From: Methanolacinia petrolearia DSM 11571
GTDB taxonomy: Archaea > Halobacteriota > Methanomicrobia > Methanomicrobiales > Methanomicrobiaceae
DNA: 64,000 nucleotides
Direction: 5' to 3'
NCBI RefSeq assembly: GCF_000147875.1
Contig: NC_014507.1
Span: forward strand, 682,001-746,000
Position 1 is the first letter of the stretch; each line of letters starts with the position of its first letter. The notes below the pieces were generated by a model. The model was not told the DNA's origin and searched no databases. It was given only the letters and a program-made list of their open reading frames with translations. A program made the position numbers and the translations under genes. Shown piece after piece: positions 26,026 to 35,009 of the stretch.

Positions 26026-26245
26026 GTTCGCTTCGCAGGCTCAGCGAACACGCCCTGACCCCAGGGGCGCCTGCGATAATGCTGCCCTTGCGGGCAGCCT
26101 CTATAGTGAATCATAATAATAGCCTTGATAATTGTATTGTGATATTGGAAACAACAGGAGAAAAGGGGATGCTTGCCCATCCCCTTTGCGACTTATCGCA
26201 ATCCGGGGAGGGTCATAGGGAGGGGGAATCTTCCCCCTCCCTTTT
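26026..26245. repeat. Cluster of perfect hairpins in the intergenic gap
   Basis: GTTCGCT (26026-26032) pairs with AGCGAAC (26043-26049). AAAGGGGATG (26162-26171) pairs with CATCCCCTTT (26178-26187). GGGAGGGGGAA (26218-26228) pairs with TTCCCCCTCCC (26231-26241) over two bases and is followed by TTTT. No gene fits. Similar stems recur after the rRNA operon at 63.2-63.5 kb. Confidence 0.7.
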
Positions 26246-26362
26246 GGTGTCTTACAAGGTTATTCCCTTCCCCCTCCGGAAATCCTAACTTGTCAAATCT
26301 TATTTCACATTACATTCATATTTTTATATGTCAGAATCAATCTTTCATCAGGATAAGGTAGC

Positions 26363-27202
26363 ATGGATACGCAAAAGGCAGAATGGCTTTGGCAGTGTAC
26401 TATACCCGACAATACGGAACTCCAGGAGCATACACTTAAAACAAGCCGCTGCATCATAGTCGGAGAGCGATGCACCATAGATTACGGGCTGAAGGGCGAG
26501 GACATCCTTGTCGGTGAGTTCTGTCGAATCAATGGCAATATCAAATCGGATGGCGATTTCCGTCTTGACAACTGGTCTGAAATAACCGGCGACATATATG
26601 TTAACGGAGATGCCTTTCTTGGCGAAGGAGTGAAAGTCAGCGGAAAACTGGTTGTTGAGGGAGATCTGGATCTCGGTGATAATGTCCAGATAGCGCAGGG
26701 ATTTGAAGCACACGGATGGATATCGATTCGTAACCCCATGCCTGTCATCACCTATATTCTTCTTTACCTGATAACGCTTCTCGGTCTTGAAAAAGAGGAG
26801 GATATCTCTAATTTTTTCAAAAACCTTGTTGAAGAGGATGAAGATGAAAAATCCGTTCCTCTTGTAATTTCCCCGAATTCCGTTCTTGATATGGAGAGGT
26901 TTTCGTCACCAGGAAAGATGACGATTGGAAAGGACTGCCGTCTTCACGGAAATATCAGGGCTAAATCGATAACCGTTCATGAAAAATGCACGATCTTCGG
27001 CAGTCTCAGCGCAGAGCAGGATGTCGTTATAATGGAGTCTAATATCGTACACGGGGCCGTGAATTCTTCATCCGGCAATGTGGAGATAATGAATGATTCT
27101 CATGTCCTCGGCGATGTTAAATGTAAAAGTCTTGTTATCGATGAGAGATCGCATATCGACGGCATGATTGTCGCACCAGGCGGTGTAAAAATTCAGAGGT
27201 GA
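26363..27202 (+). CDS. Bactofilin-like polymer-forming protein
   Basis: 279 residues. Two beta-helix-like blocks with repeating hydrophobic-Gly-Asn/Asp patterns (RINGNIKSDGDFRLDNWSEI and VNGDAFLGEGVKVSGKLVV; then LHGNIRAKSITVHEKCTIFG and VLGDVKCKSLVIDERSHIDG) flank a hydrophobic segment PVITYILLYLITLLGL and an acidic linker. The pattern fits bactofilin/polymer-forming cytoskeletal proteins. The central hydrophobic stretch could anchor it to the membrane. It is followed directly by a putative methyltransferase gene. Family placement is moderately sure; function in archaea is unknown. Confidence 0.75.
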   Translation: MDTQKAEWLWQCTIPDNTELQEHTLKTSRCIIVGERCTIDYGLKGEDILVGEFCRINGNIKSDGDFRLDNWSEITGDIYVNGDAFLGEGVKVSGKLVVEGDLDLGDNVQIAQGFEAHGWISIRNPMPVITYILLYLITLLGLEKEEDISNFFKNLVEEDEDEKSVPLVISPNSVLDMERFSSPGKMTIGKDCRLHGNIRAKSITVHEKCTIFGSLSAEQDVVIMESNIVHGAVNSSSGNVEIMNDSHVLGDVKCKSLVIDERSHIDGMIVAPGGVKIQR

Positions 27203-27204
27203 AA

Positions 27205-28041
27205 ATGAAAATTCTTGAGACTTTTGAAATAGAAGATTGCAGCTGTATTGAGCCGACACTTATGGATCATCTTGAAGACAGATACACCGATATGGCTGTA
27301 ATGATGGCCGCCGACGAAGCAAGGCTTCTGATCGACGAGAAAGAGGATCCCGTGGCCCTGGCGCTCCATGATTCGAAGAATTGGTTTGTATCGTCATATA
27401 TCTTCAGGGAACCCGAACTTGGTGTCATCGAGAAGTTCGAAGAGTGCGGCGGGGATATCTACCAGGAGAACCGGGATGACTATACGGATTCAATAAGGGA
27501 ATACTACTGCTATGAGATGGTAAAGGAATTCCCCGGTGTTCTCGAAGACAACAGGCCCGGAAGGGATATACTCGTCAGGGAGCTCCTGGAGGAGGTCTTC
27601 GGAAGCGGCTGCATGGGTATGAAGACCGCCACAGATTTCTGCTGCGGTTCCGGAGTCGCCACATCGGTCCTGAATGATATGGGTAAGGATACGCTCTCCT
27701 TTGATCTCGATGCCTCCCTTATCTCGCTGGGGGTTCAGAAGAAAAGACTTGATCCAAAAAGGGCAATGTGCATCGACGGGAGAGCGGCCTCCGTTTTTTG
27801 CCCGGAATCCGATCTATGCCTTGCTCTTATGCTCGGGGATATAAACAAAATGAATTATGAAATCTGGGAAAGCATGATCGGCGAGATACTTGCAATAGGT
27901 AAGAAGTCCCTGATCTCCGTGGCAACGGAACGCGAATCGAAAATGGTAGAGAAATGGCTCGAAGAAGAGGACGCCTCAGTTACATCGTTTGAAAATACAC
28001 GCGATCCGATTTATGACAGGTTTGTTCTGGTAGCGGAATAA
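27205..28041 (+). CDS. Putative SAM-dependent methyltransferase-like protein
   Basis: 278 residues. The C-terminal half shows a Rossmann-type loop TATDFCCGSGVATSVLNDMG followed by SFDLDASLISLG and later DLCLALMLGDINKMN. These fit motif I, the acidic ribose-binding residue and motif IV of class I methyltransferases. The N-terminal 130 residues are acidic and unrecognised. ATG 27205 follows GAGGTG closely; a GTG at 27199 overlapping the upstream stop is possible. Co-transcription with the bactofilin-like gene is nearly certain from the 2-base gap. Confidence 0.68.
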   Translation: MKILETFEIEDCSCIEPTLMDHLEDRYTDMAVMMAADEARLLIDEKEDPVALALHDSKNWFVSSYIFREPELGVIEKFEECGGDIYQENRDDYTDSIREYYCYEMVKEFPGVLEDNRPGRDILVRELLEEVFGSGCMGMKTATDFCCGSGVATSVLNDMGKDTLSFDLDASLISLGVQKKRLDPKRAMCIDGRAASVFCPESDLCLALMLGDINKMNYEIWESMIGEILAIGKKSLISVATERESKMVEKWLEEEDASVTSFENTRDPIYDRFVLVAE

Positions 28042-28056
28042 CTTCTTTCCAGTGTT

Positions 28057-31000
28057 CTAACTTTCTAATTTTTTCAGGATTTTCATTGCAAATGTCCTGA
28101 TATTTGGGGCTTCCGTGTCTGCAACAGCTTGTTCCAGGTACGGAACCACAGTTTTTCCTCTTTCAAGAAGGGCATTTTCGGCTCTTATTCGTATTGGTGC
28201 ACTGTTGTCTCCAAGGGCAAGAATAAGCGGCTGTACAGATGCATCCCCGCCGATCCTTTCTATCATCTCAAGCGCACTTGCCCTGAATTCGGGATCTTTG
28301 TCATTTTGTAGTTCTGCAAGGACTTCAATGGCCTGTTCGCCGATCCTTTCGATCTCGTCCCAGTTGTCTCTTGCTGCAAGGTAAAAGATGATGTCCCTCT
28401 CGGTCTCCGGCACCCATGAGAGTGCTTCAAGAGCATGGGCGATATGCGACCTGTTGTGCGTTCCGGAACTCATGGCATCAAGCAGATATGGTATTGCTTC
28501 GTTCCCCGAATTTTTAAGCGAATCCGACGCTTTTTTGCACATGAAATGATCCTTTGAATCCAGAACGGTGATCAGGGTGTTAATAGCTTTTGGATCCTTG
28601 AAGTAGCCAAGTGAAATTATTGCAGCATTTTTAACCCTTGAGTCTTCATCGTTATTTACAGTATATATGAGAGCTTCCAGTCCCTGCTGATCTCCGATAA
28701 AGCCCAGGGATTCTGCTGCCACCATCCTTACCATAGGATCTTTCTCCTCGTATAATACCTCGCAAAGTGCCTTGATGGTCCGTTTTTCCGGAATTTTTGC
28801 AAGATTTTGTGCCAGTATGATCTTGACCGGGGGTCTGCCTGTTTTCAGTTCCCTTATCATGCTTTTTACCGCAGGATCTCCCATGCCTGTCAGTATTTCG
28901 GCGATAAGATTCTGGAATTCCGGGTTTTTATCATCTATCGAATTGATAAGCGGCTTTATCGCTTTATCCCCAAGCACGGATATCTTTTCGACTGCTCCCA
29001 TCTGGACCATTACATCGCCTGATTTGAGTTCACTGATGAGTTTATCGATATCGTCACCGGCTTTTCCGGGTGCAGTTCCGGCAGGAGTCTTTACCGTAGC
29101 AGTTACTGCCTCTCCGCCAAGGAGTTCCAGTGCCTTGTTTCTGACTTTTTCATTGCTGTCTGCCGTAAATTCTGCAAGGACTTCCCTGGCTCTCAGATCC
29201 TCTATACCGGCAAGAACAACGATAATTCCGTTCTTTTCGATTACATTTCCCTGTACCCGCAATCGCCGGGCTTCATCCATCAGGGCGTTAAACATCTGAT
29301 CGCTCATGCTGCGTAATGTAATAACGGCAGAGCTCCTGACATCGTACTCGCTGTCGTTGAGCATCCTTACGGCGAGTGATATCGCAAGAGGATCGGCAAT
29401 CTTTCCAAGGGATTCGAGTGCGGTGATTCTTGCGTCCAGATCGCTGCTTTCGAGAGACTTTTTGATGTAGGGCAGGGAGCTGTTTCCCATCTTCGATACT
29501 GCCGATGCAGCTTCCTTTCGAAGTTCCCTGTTGGGATCTGAGAAGCACCTGATAAGAGATGGTATCGATTTGGGCTCCTGTATCAGCCCCAGTGAATGAG
29601 CGGAGGCCATGCGGACATTGAGGTTTTTGTCGGTGAGGGTTTTTGCAATGTAGGGGGCGGCTTTGGTGCTTTTCAGGTCCCCGAGAGACTCGATGGCAGC
29701 GACCCTGACATTGTCTTTTTTATCGAGCAGAAGATAGAGAAGACAGTCAGTTGTTATGATACCGCTCTGTTTCAGGTTTTCAATCGCTGCCGACCTGACG
29801 ACTTCGTTTTTATCGGAGAGGGCTTTTGCAAGTTTGATTTTTCTCTCTCCTTCAATGCCGCAAGCCTGAAGTCTCCTCATCCAGCCTTCCTCGGTTTTGG
29901 TATCCTTCGGGGCCATGGAAGCTTTCTGCCTTTTAAGCTGCTCTTCGAGGGACTCGTCTTTGCTTTCTTTTTCTTCTTTCTGCGAAGTTTTTTTCTTTTC
30001 AGCGCTTAAAGAGTCTTTTTCCTTAATCCTTGAGGCAGCTTCAATTGCAGCTTTTTTCAGCACGGGATCGCTGCTCTTCATCGCATCGTTTATTGCAGCA
30101 TATCCTATGCTCCCCATTGCCCTGAGAACCTCTGTGCACTTTATCCTGATCGCCGGATTCTGGTTGCATAGTCCGGTTACCAGGGTCGGGACTGCGTTTT
30201 CACGCATCTGGACAAGATCGGCCCATCTCTCTTTTACCATCAGGAACCTGGCTTTTTCATTATTGTTGGACGGCTTCCACCCGCTCTTTTCAAGGGACCA
30301 TGAAGCCTCGACTCTCACTGAAGGGTCTTCATCATCCAGGGCCTTCACAAGATATGGCAGAAGTCTCGGGTCTTTGATCTCTCCTATAGCTTCTATCGCC
30401 GCATGCCTGACTCCTGCATCACTGTCATTTGCAAGAACCGTGAGAGGCTTTGCCGCATCATCGGAGTTGATCTTTTTAAGAGTCTGGGCGACTTTCTTCC
30501 TGGTTTTAGGATCGGGATTCTTCAGGTCCGCCGAAAGCACGATAACCCCGTCTTTTCCGGTTTTTGAGAGCTTTTCATAGTCCTCAAGGCCATAAAAGAA
30601 CAATGCGGCCTGCCTGTTGTTTGCAGGCACCCATTTCATATTGGAGAGCGAGAGTGCAGCCTGCCTGCTTACTTCCTGGTTCTTGTCTAAAAGAGCCTGG
30701 ACAAGGAGTTGTGTGATCTCATTGCCAAGGTAATCCAGGTATCCCAGTGCAAGGGCGGCACCGCGCCTTGATTTGTAATTATCACTCTCTAAAGCTTCTT
30801 TGAGCGGGTTGATCGCTTTTTCCCCGTTTTGCCCTATGGCGCGTGCAGCTCCGTCGCGGACTCTTTCCTTGCCTGTTACAAGCAGTTTCATGAGGGTAGG
30901 GATTGCGGGCTCCCCGTATGTACCGAGAATCTCGGCTGCACCGGTCCGGATTAGGGCATTGTCATCATTTAATGCCTTCAGAAGGTGGACGATGGCGGGT

Positions 31001-31140
31001 TTTCCTGCCCCACTCAGCCGGATTGCCGCCTCCTGTCTTTTTTCCCAGTCTTTTGATCCAAGGGCCCGGATAGATCTTTCGATCTCCGTTTCCTTTGCAG
31101 ATTCATCTTCTTCCCTGTCCTTACGATCAAAAAGTGCCAT
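28057..31140 (-). CDS. Large HEAT-repeat protein
   Basis: 1027 residues built almost wholly from about 31-residue HEAT/PBS-lyase-like repeats with patterns such as VRDGAARAIGQNGEKAINPLKEAL and VRVAAIESLGDLKSTKAAPYIAKTL. A charged, Lys/Glu-rich linker lies at about residues 385-425. Such solenoids are protein-binding scaffolds; no catalytic residues were seen. No signal peptide. It is monocistronic on the minus strand, convergent with the putative methyltransferase (15-base gap) and divergent from the U32 peptidase. A role cannot be assigned. Confidence 0.88.
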   Translation of the reverse strand: MALFDRKDREEDESAKETEIERSIRALGSKDWEKRQEAAIRLSGAGKPAIVHLLKALNDDNALIRTGAAEILGTYGEPAIPTLMKLLVTGKERVRDGAARAIGQNGEKAINPLKEALESDNYKSRRGAALALGYLDYLGNEITQLLVQALLDKNQEVSRQAALSLSNMKWVPANNRQAALFFYGLEDYEKLSKTGKDGVIVLSADLKNPDPKTRKKVAQTLKKINSDDAAKPLTVLANDSDAGVRHAAIEAIGEIKDPRLLPYLVKALDDEDPSVRVEASWSLEKSGWKPSNNNEKARFLMVKERWADLVQMRENAVPTLVTGLCNQNPAIRIKCTEVLRAMGSIGYAAINDAMKSSDPVLKKAAIEAASRIKEKDSLSAEKKKTSQKEEKESKDESLEEQLKRQKASMAPKDTKTEEGWMRRLQACGIEGERKIKLAKALSDKNEVVRSAAIENLKQSGIITTDCLLYLLLDKKDNVRVAAIESLGDLKSTKAAPYIAKTLTDKNLNVRMASAHSLGLIQEPKSIPSLIRCFSDPNRELRKEAASAVSKMGNSSLPYIKKSLESSDLDARITALESLGKIADPLAISLAVRMLNDSEYDVRSSAVITLRSMSDQMFNALMDEARRLRVQGNVIEKNGIIVVLAGIEDLRAREVLAEFTADSNEKVRNKALELLGGEAVTATVKTPAGTAPGKAGDDIDKLISELKSGDVMVQMGAVEKISVLGDKAIKPLINSIDDKNPEFQNLIAEILTGMGDPAVKSMIRELKTGRPPVKIILAQNLAKIPEKRTIKALCEVLYEEKDPMVRMVAAESLGFIGDQQGLEALIYTVNNDEDSRVKNAAIISLGYFKDPKAINTLITVLDSKDHFMCKKASDSLKNSGNEAIPYLLDAMSSGTHNRSHIAHALEALSWVPETERDIIFYLAARDNWDEIERIGEQAIEVLAELQNDKDPEFRASALEMIERIGGDASVQPLILALGDNSAPIRIRAENALLERGKTVVPYLEQAVADTEAPNIRTFAMKILKKLES

Positions 31141-31300
31141 AGGATTGTTGAAACTCCGCTCAGGTTATAGGAATGTTGTACATAATGATCTGAATTTCCT
31201 TTGATATTAAAGTGGTCTTTAGATCCGATTGCGTTTGTATTATATTTTATTTCGTATAACAGGGTAAGCAGGAAAGTTTTTTTCATTCGACGGTGTGTTC

Positions 31301-33868
31301 ATGGGAGAGAAGAAAATACCCGAACTTTTAGCCCCTGCAGGGTCCTTTGAATCGATGAAGGCAGCGGTCTCCGCCGGAGCCGATGCCGTATATCTTGGAG
31401 GAAGAAAATTCGGGGCAAGAAATCTTGCTTCCAATTTTACAGGTGAGGAGCTGAAGGCTGCTGTCGATTACTGTCACTCCCGGAATGTAAGGGTATATGT
31501 TACGCATAACATACTTGTCCATGACGATGAGATCGCCGATTCTATAAACGAACTGCACTTCCTCTTCAGTATCGGAGTGGATGCGGTTCTCCTCCAGGAC
31601 TTCGGGATATTGCATGAAGCGTCGAAGCTTTTTCCAGATCTCGAACTGCATGCCTCGACACAGATGACCATCCACAACCCTGAAGGTGTCCTGTGGGCTG
31701 AAGCGAATGGAGTTTCAAGAGTTGTCCTTTCACGTGAGATGAGCCTGGAAGATATCTCCGCAGTCAGGAACTTTCCGGGAACGGAAAAGACCGGTCTTGA
31801 GGTATTCGTTCACGGGGCTCTCTGCTGTTCGTATTCGGGGCAGTGCCTCCTTTCGTCTATGATCGGGGGGAGGAGCGGGAACAGGGGCCTGTGCGCCCAG
31901 CCATGCAGAAAGGAGTACGGGATCTTGTCCCTGAAATACGACGAATGTGGAAATCCCGCCATAAAGAAGAAAAAGGGATCGTGCTACATGATGTCTCCCG
32001 CAGATCTCTGCACATACCTGAATCTCGATTCGCTCGGTGCATCCGGAGTGGATTCGCTGAAGATCGAAGGGAGGATGAAATCGCCGGAGTATGTTGCGAT
32101 CGTAGTTTCGGTCTACAGGAGGGCTCTCGATCTGATTGCGGAAGGCACCTGGTCTCCATCCGATGAGGATGAAACATTGCTCCTCCTTGCTTTCAACAGA
32201 AATTTTACCGGCGGATACATATCCGGAGAGTCGGGGGTGTCGATAATGTCTGTCGACCATCCAGGGAACAGGGGGGTATACGCCGGCAGGGTTGTCGGTT
32301 ATGATCGTGAGAAAAAGAAAGTCACCGTCAGGGGGGATGGGCGAATAATTCCGGAGGCGGGGGACGGGATTTTAATTCGTCAGAACGGAGCACAGGATGA
32401 TTTCGGCCTTACAATACCCGGCAATGCAGAAAAAAAAGGCCACGAGATATCTTTTCATGTTAAGAATCCGGCATTTCCCGGCAGCAGTGTATATATAACC
32501 AAAAGTGTTCTGCTTTCGAAGATGGCAAAGGAGGTATCATCCTCTCCCGCCGGTGTTGCTAAAAAGATCCAGGTTCGTTTAAGAATCGGTTTTGACGGAA
32601 GAGTCCCGGTCGTATCGGCAGTATTCCCGTCACTTCACGGAGAACTTTCATACGAGATAAGGGCTGGATTTGAGATGCAGGAGGCGAAGAGCAGGCCGGT
32701 TGACCCTGATGACCTGAGGAATATATTTTGTAAAACGGGAAACCTGCAGTTTGAAGTGGCTGATTATGAATCGGATTACCCCGGCGGGCTGTTTGCTCCG
32801 GTCTCCCTGCTGAACGAATTCAGGCGGGATCTTTTTGCAGGTATTGAAAAATGTTTGATCGATGTCTGCCTGCCATCGGATGACATAATTGCCGGGTCGG
32901 CAGAAAGAAAAGATCTTTTCTTATCAACCCTGACGAACAAGAAAGCTGTCATGCCTCCCCGGCAGGCCGGTCGGACGATCTCCGTTTATGTCTCCTCCTC
33001 TGCCGGTGCGAAGGCGGCGCTTGATGCAGGATGTACCAGGATTTATTATGAGATGAAGACTGCTCCCGGGATCGACAGCAGTGTCTATGCCCGCGAACTA
33101 GAGGAAGGCATCTCTGCTGCATCAGAATACGGAGCGGAGTTCGTGTGGAAATGGCCGCGTATAACCGACAGGTCATTTTTCATGACTGCCGAAGAGATCC
33201 TTGAGTTGTTGGGAAATTCAAAGCCGGACGGCATAATGGTCGAAAATGTCGGCGACGGTATTGCAGCAAAACGGATTGCGAAAGATATCCCGCTCTACGG
33301 CGGCCAGGGGCTTAACATATTCAATTATCTTGCAGTCGAAATGTTCTCCGGGGATTACCGCCTCCTTACGCTTTCGTGCGAACTCAACAGGTCCCAGCTG
33401 AAGAAGCTATGCGGGCTTGCAGCCGGGAGACTTCCCTCCCGACCTTCGCTTGAATATGTCGTCTTCGGTCCGTCCGAGATCCTGATATCGGAGAACAACC
33501 TGCCTGCCGTGTCATTGGGGGATAATTATTCGCCGTCGGAAGAATACGGGATCGCAGACACTACGGGACGAATCTTTCCCTTACAGGTTGATGCCTATGG
33601 TCGGACACATGTATACAATTCTGCGGTGACCTGCCTGATCGACAGTCTGCCGGAGATCTTTGCCGCAGGCGTTGACGGTATTTCACTGGATTTGAGGCTT
33701 TATTCACCTGAGTTCGCCGGGAAGATCACGGAACTATATGTGAAGGCTCCCGCTCGGTCGTATGATGCCGGAAAGAAATTATCAGGGTCTTTGAATCTGC
33801 TGAAAAAAGAGATCACATCTTTGTATCGCGGGGAGATCACCGCCGGACATTTCAACAGGGGAGTCTGA
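31301..33868 (+). CDS. U32 family peptidase/rRNA hydroxylation-type protein
   Basis: 855 residues from ATG 31301 (MGEKKIPELLAPAGSFESMKAA). The U32 signature EVFVHGALCCSYSGQCLLSS...GGRSGNRGLCAQPCRKEYG carries the Cys residues thought to bind an Fe-S cluster. A long C-terminal region, probably the DUF3656-type extension, follows. Relatives such as RlhA and TrhP install hydroxyl groups on rRNA or tRNA rather than acting as proteases, so RNA modification is the better guess. A GTG at 31295 is an alternative start. The gene ends at 33868, directly against fdhD on the other strand. Confidence 0.87.
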   Translation: MGEKKIPELLAPAGSFESMKAAVSAGADAVYLGGRKFGARNLASNFTGEELKAAVDYCHSRNVRVYVTHNILVHDDEIADSINELHFLFSIGVDAVLLQDFGILHEASKLFPDLELHASTQMTIHNPEGVLWAEANGVSRVVLSREMSLEDISAVRNFPGTEKTGLEVFVHGALCCSYSGQCLLSSMIGGRSGNRGLCAQPCRKEYGILSLKYDECGNPAIKKKKGSCYMMSPADLCTYLNLDSLGASGVDSLKIEGRMKSPEYVAIVVSVYRRALDLIAEGTWSPSDEDETLLLLAFNRNFTGGYISGESGVSIMSVDHPGNRGVYAGRVVGYDREKKKVTVRGDGRIIPEAGDGILIRQNGAQDDFGLTIPGNAEKKGHEISFHVKNPAFPGSSVYITKSVLLSKMAKEVSSSPAGVAKKIQVRLRIGFDGRVPVVSAVFPSLHGELSYEIRAGFEMQEAKSRPVDPDDLRNIFCKTGNLQFEVADYESDYPGGLFAPVSLLNEFRRDLFAGIEKCLIDVCLPSDDIIAGSAERKDLFLSTLTNKKAVMPPRQAGRTISVYVSSSAGAKAALDAGCTRIYYEMKTAPGIDSSVYARELEEGISAASEYGAEFVWKWPRITDRSFFMTAEEILELLGNSKPDGIMVENVGDGIAAKRIAKDIPLYGGQGLNIFNYLAVEMFSGDYRLLTLSCELNRSQLKKLCGLAAGRLPSRPSLEYVVFGPSEILISENNLPAVSLGDNYSPSEEYGIADTTGRIFPLQVDAYGRTHVYNSAVTCLIDSLPEIFAAGVDGISLDLRLYSPEFAGKITELYVKAPARSYDAGKKLSGSLNLLKKEITSLYRGEITAGHFNRGV

Positions 33869-34603
33869 TCAGATCTTTTTCAGATCGGAGATTCTCCATT
33901 CGTTCGAGTATACCGTGAACCTCTCGTCCCTTGCGAAGCATATGAGAGTTATGCCGGTCTTTCTCGCGGTTTGGATTCCTCCTGTGGTCGATGCCGCCTT
34001 TGAAATAATTATAGGAATCCCTGCATTCGCACATTTTGAAACCATGCCCGACGGCTGTCTACCGGTGCATCCCACGTAGCATTCGGAGAGGTCTATCCCA
34101 TTGAGCACTGCAAAACCGATGATCTTGTCGATGGTATTGTGCCGCCCGATATCCGACATCTTCGCAAGAACGTTGCCGTCTTTGAAAAGGACTGAGCAGT
34201 GCATGCCGCCAGTCTGCCTCCATTCCTCGGAAACGATCATGTGGCTGATCCTGAATATCATCTCCCCGGAGATACTGGTTTTTGATTCGACTTTCTTCGG
34301 GGCCTTTACAACATCGGCGCTTCCCGAGGTGGAGCACTCGATCGTGATCTTGCCTGGGTCTGCGCCATAGACATAGACCTTGTTCTCCCGGACCTCTACC
34401 TTATCCACATAACCGGAGAGACTCTCTGATATCACGTATCCCGCTCCAAGTTCTGCAATATTGTCGGTATTTGCAACCTGAGTGGTGATGTATGAGTCGT
34501 TAAGAAATATCTCCACTCTTTCTTCAGGAGCGATGCAGTCGGATATTTTTGAAATATTCTTTCCTGTAACCTTCAGGGCATCTATTGTGCCGAGTTTCAT
34601 CAT
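33869..34603 (-). CDS. fdhD: FdhD family sulphurtransferase-like protein, CxxC absent
   Basis: 244 residues. FdhD passes sulphur to the Mo/W cofactor of formate dehydrogenase. Family motifs: ANTDNIAELGAGYVISES, HCSVLFKDGNVLAKMSDIGRHNTIDKIIGFAV, and GRQPSGMVSKCANAGIPIIISKAAST. Where bacterial FdhD has the persulphide CxxC (a GSCGVCG-like site), this protein reads TSGSADVVK with no Cys; one Cys lies six residues earlier (ECS). Start ATG 34603 overlaps the stop of the upstream small gene (ATGA). No formate dehydrogenase genes lie in the window. Confidence 0.87.
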   Translation of the reverse strand: MMKLGTIDALKVTGKNISKISDCIAPEERVEIFLNDSYITTQVANTDNIAELGAGYVISESLSGYVDKVEVRENKVYVYGADPGKITIECSTSGSADVVKAPKKVESKTSISGEMIFRISHMIVSEEWRQTGGMHCSVLFKDGNVLAKMSDIGRHNTIDKIIGFAVLNGIDLSECYVGCTGRQPSGMVSKCANAGIPIIISKAASTTGGIQTARKTGITLICFARDERFTVYSNEWRISDLKKI

Positions 34604-34911
34604 TTTTTCCCTGCCTCCGGTACAAGCTTCCCCTGCTCCCGGATCTTTTCAAACTCCTCATCGGATCCTTTTGTCTTAAGCAGCATCGTTCCGAAGCAGG
34701 GTTTTTTGAAATAAAAGAGAATTTCCTTCTTCTTTTTCAGGAGTCCTACATACAGCGGGGCTTCGCCAAGGATATTAACTCCTTTGATGGTGTAATGCTC
34801 GGGCATTTCGTAAACCTCAGATGATTTTTTGAAAATATATTCTACGGCATCTTCGGCTTTTATCTCGGGGTCGATGATATCCGGACAGAGTTTATTGACG
34901 CATCGGTTCAT
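34600..34911 (-). CDS. Small hypothetical protein coupled to fdhD
   Basis: 103 residues; not recognised. It has Cys in MNRCVNKLCPDI near the start and one in FKKPCFGTMLL, with many Lys in the middle. Its stop overlaps the fdhD start by four bases, so the two proteins are made together and may work together. A ribosome site for fdhD (CAGGGAAAAA) lies inside its 3' end. No membrane segment. Confidence 0.7.
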   Translation of the reverse strand: MNRCVNKLCPDIIDPEIKAEDAVEYIFKKSSEVYEMPEHYTIKGVNILGEAPLYVGLLKKKKEILFYFKKPCFGTMLLKTKGSDEEFEKIREQGKLVPEAGKK

Positions 34912-35009
34912 TTGATAACCAAATCATGCGATCGGAGAAATAAAATGCTTTTTGGATTGAACAAAACCGCCAGTGATATTAATAGATATAAAAGCCAACT
35001 TTTCTCGCA

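Noticed and set aside
29897-30580. 227-codon plus-strand frame opposite the HEAT protein
   Set aside because: Ser/Phe-rich antisense product of repeat DNA; no start signal.
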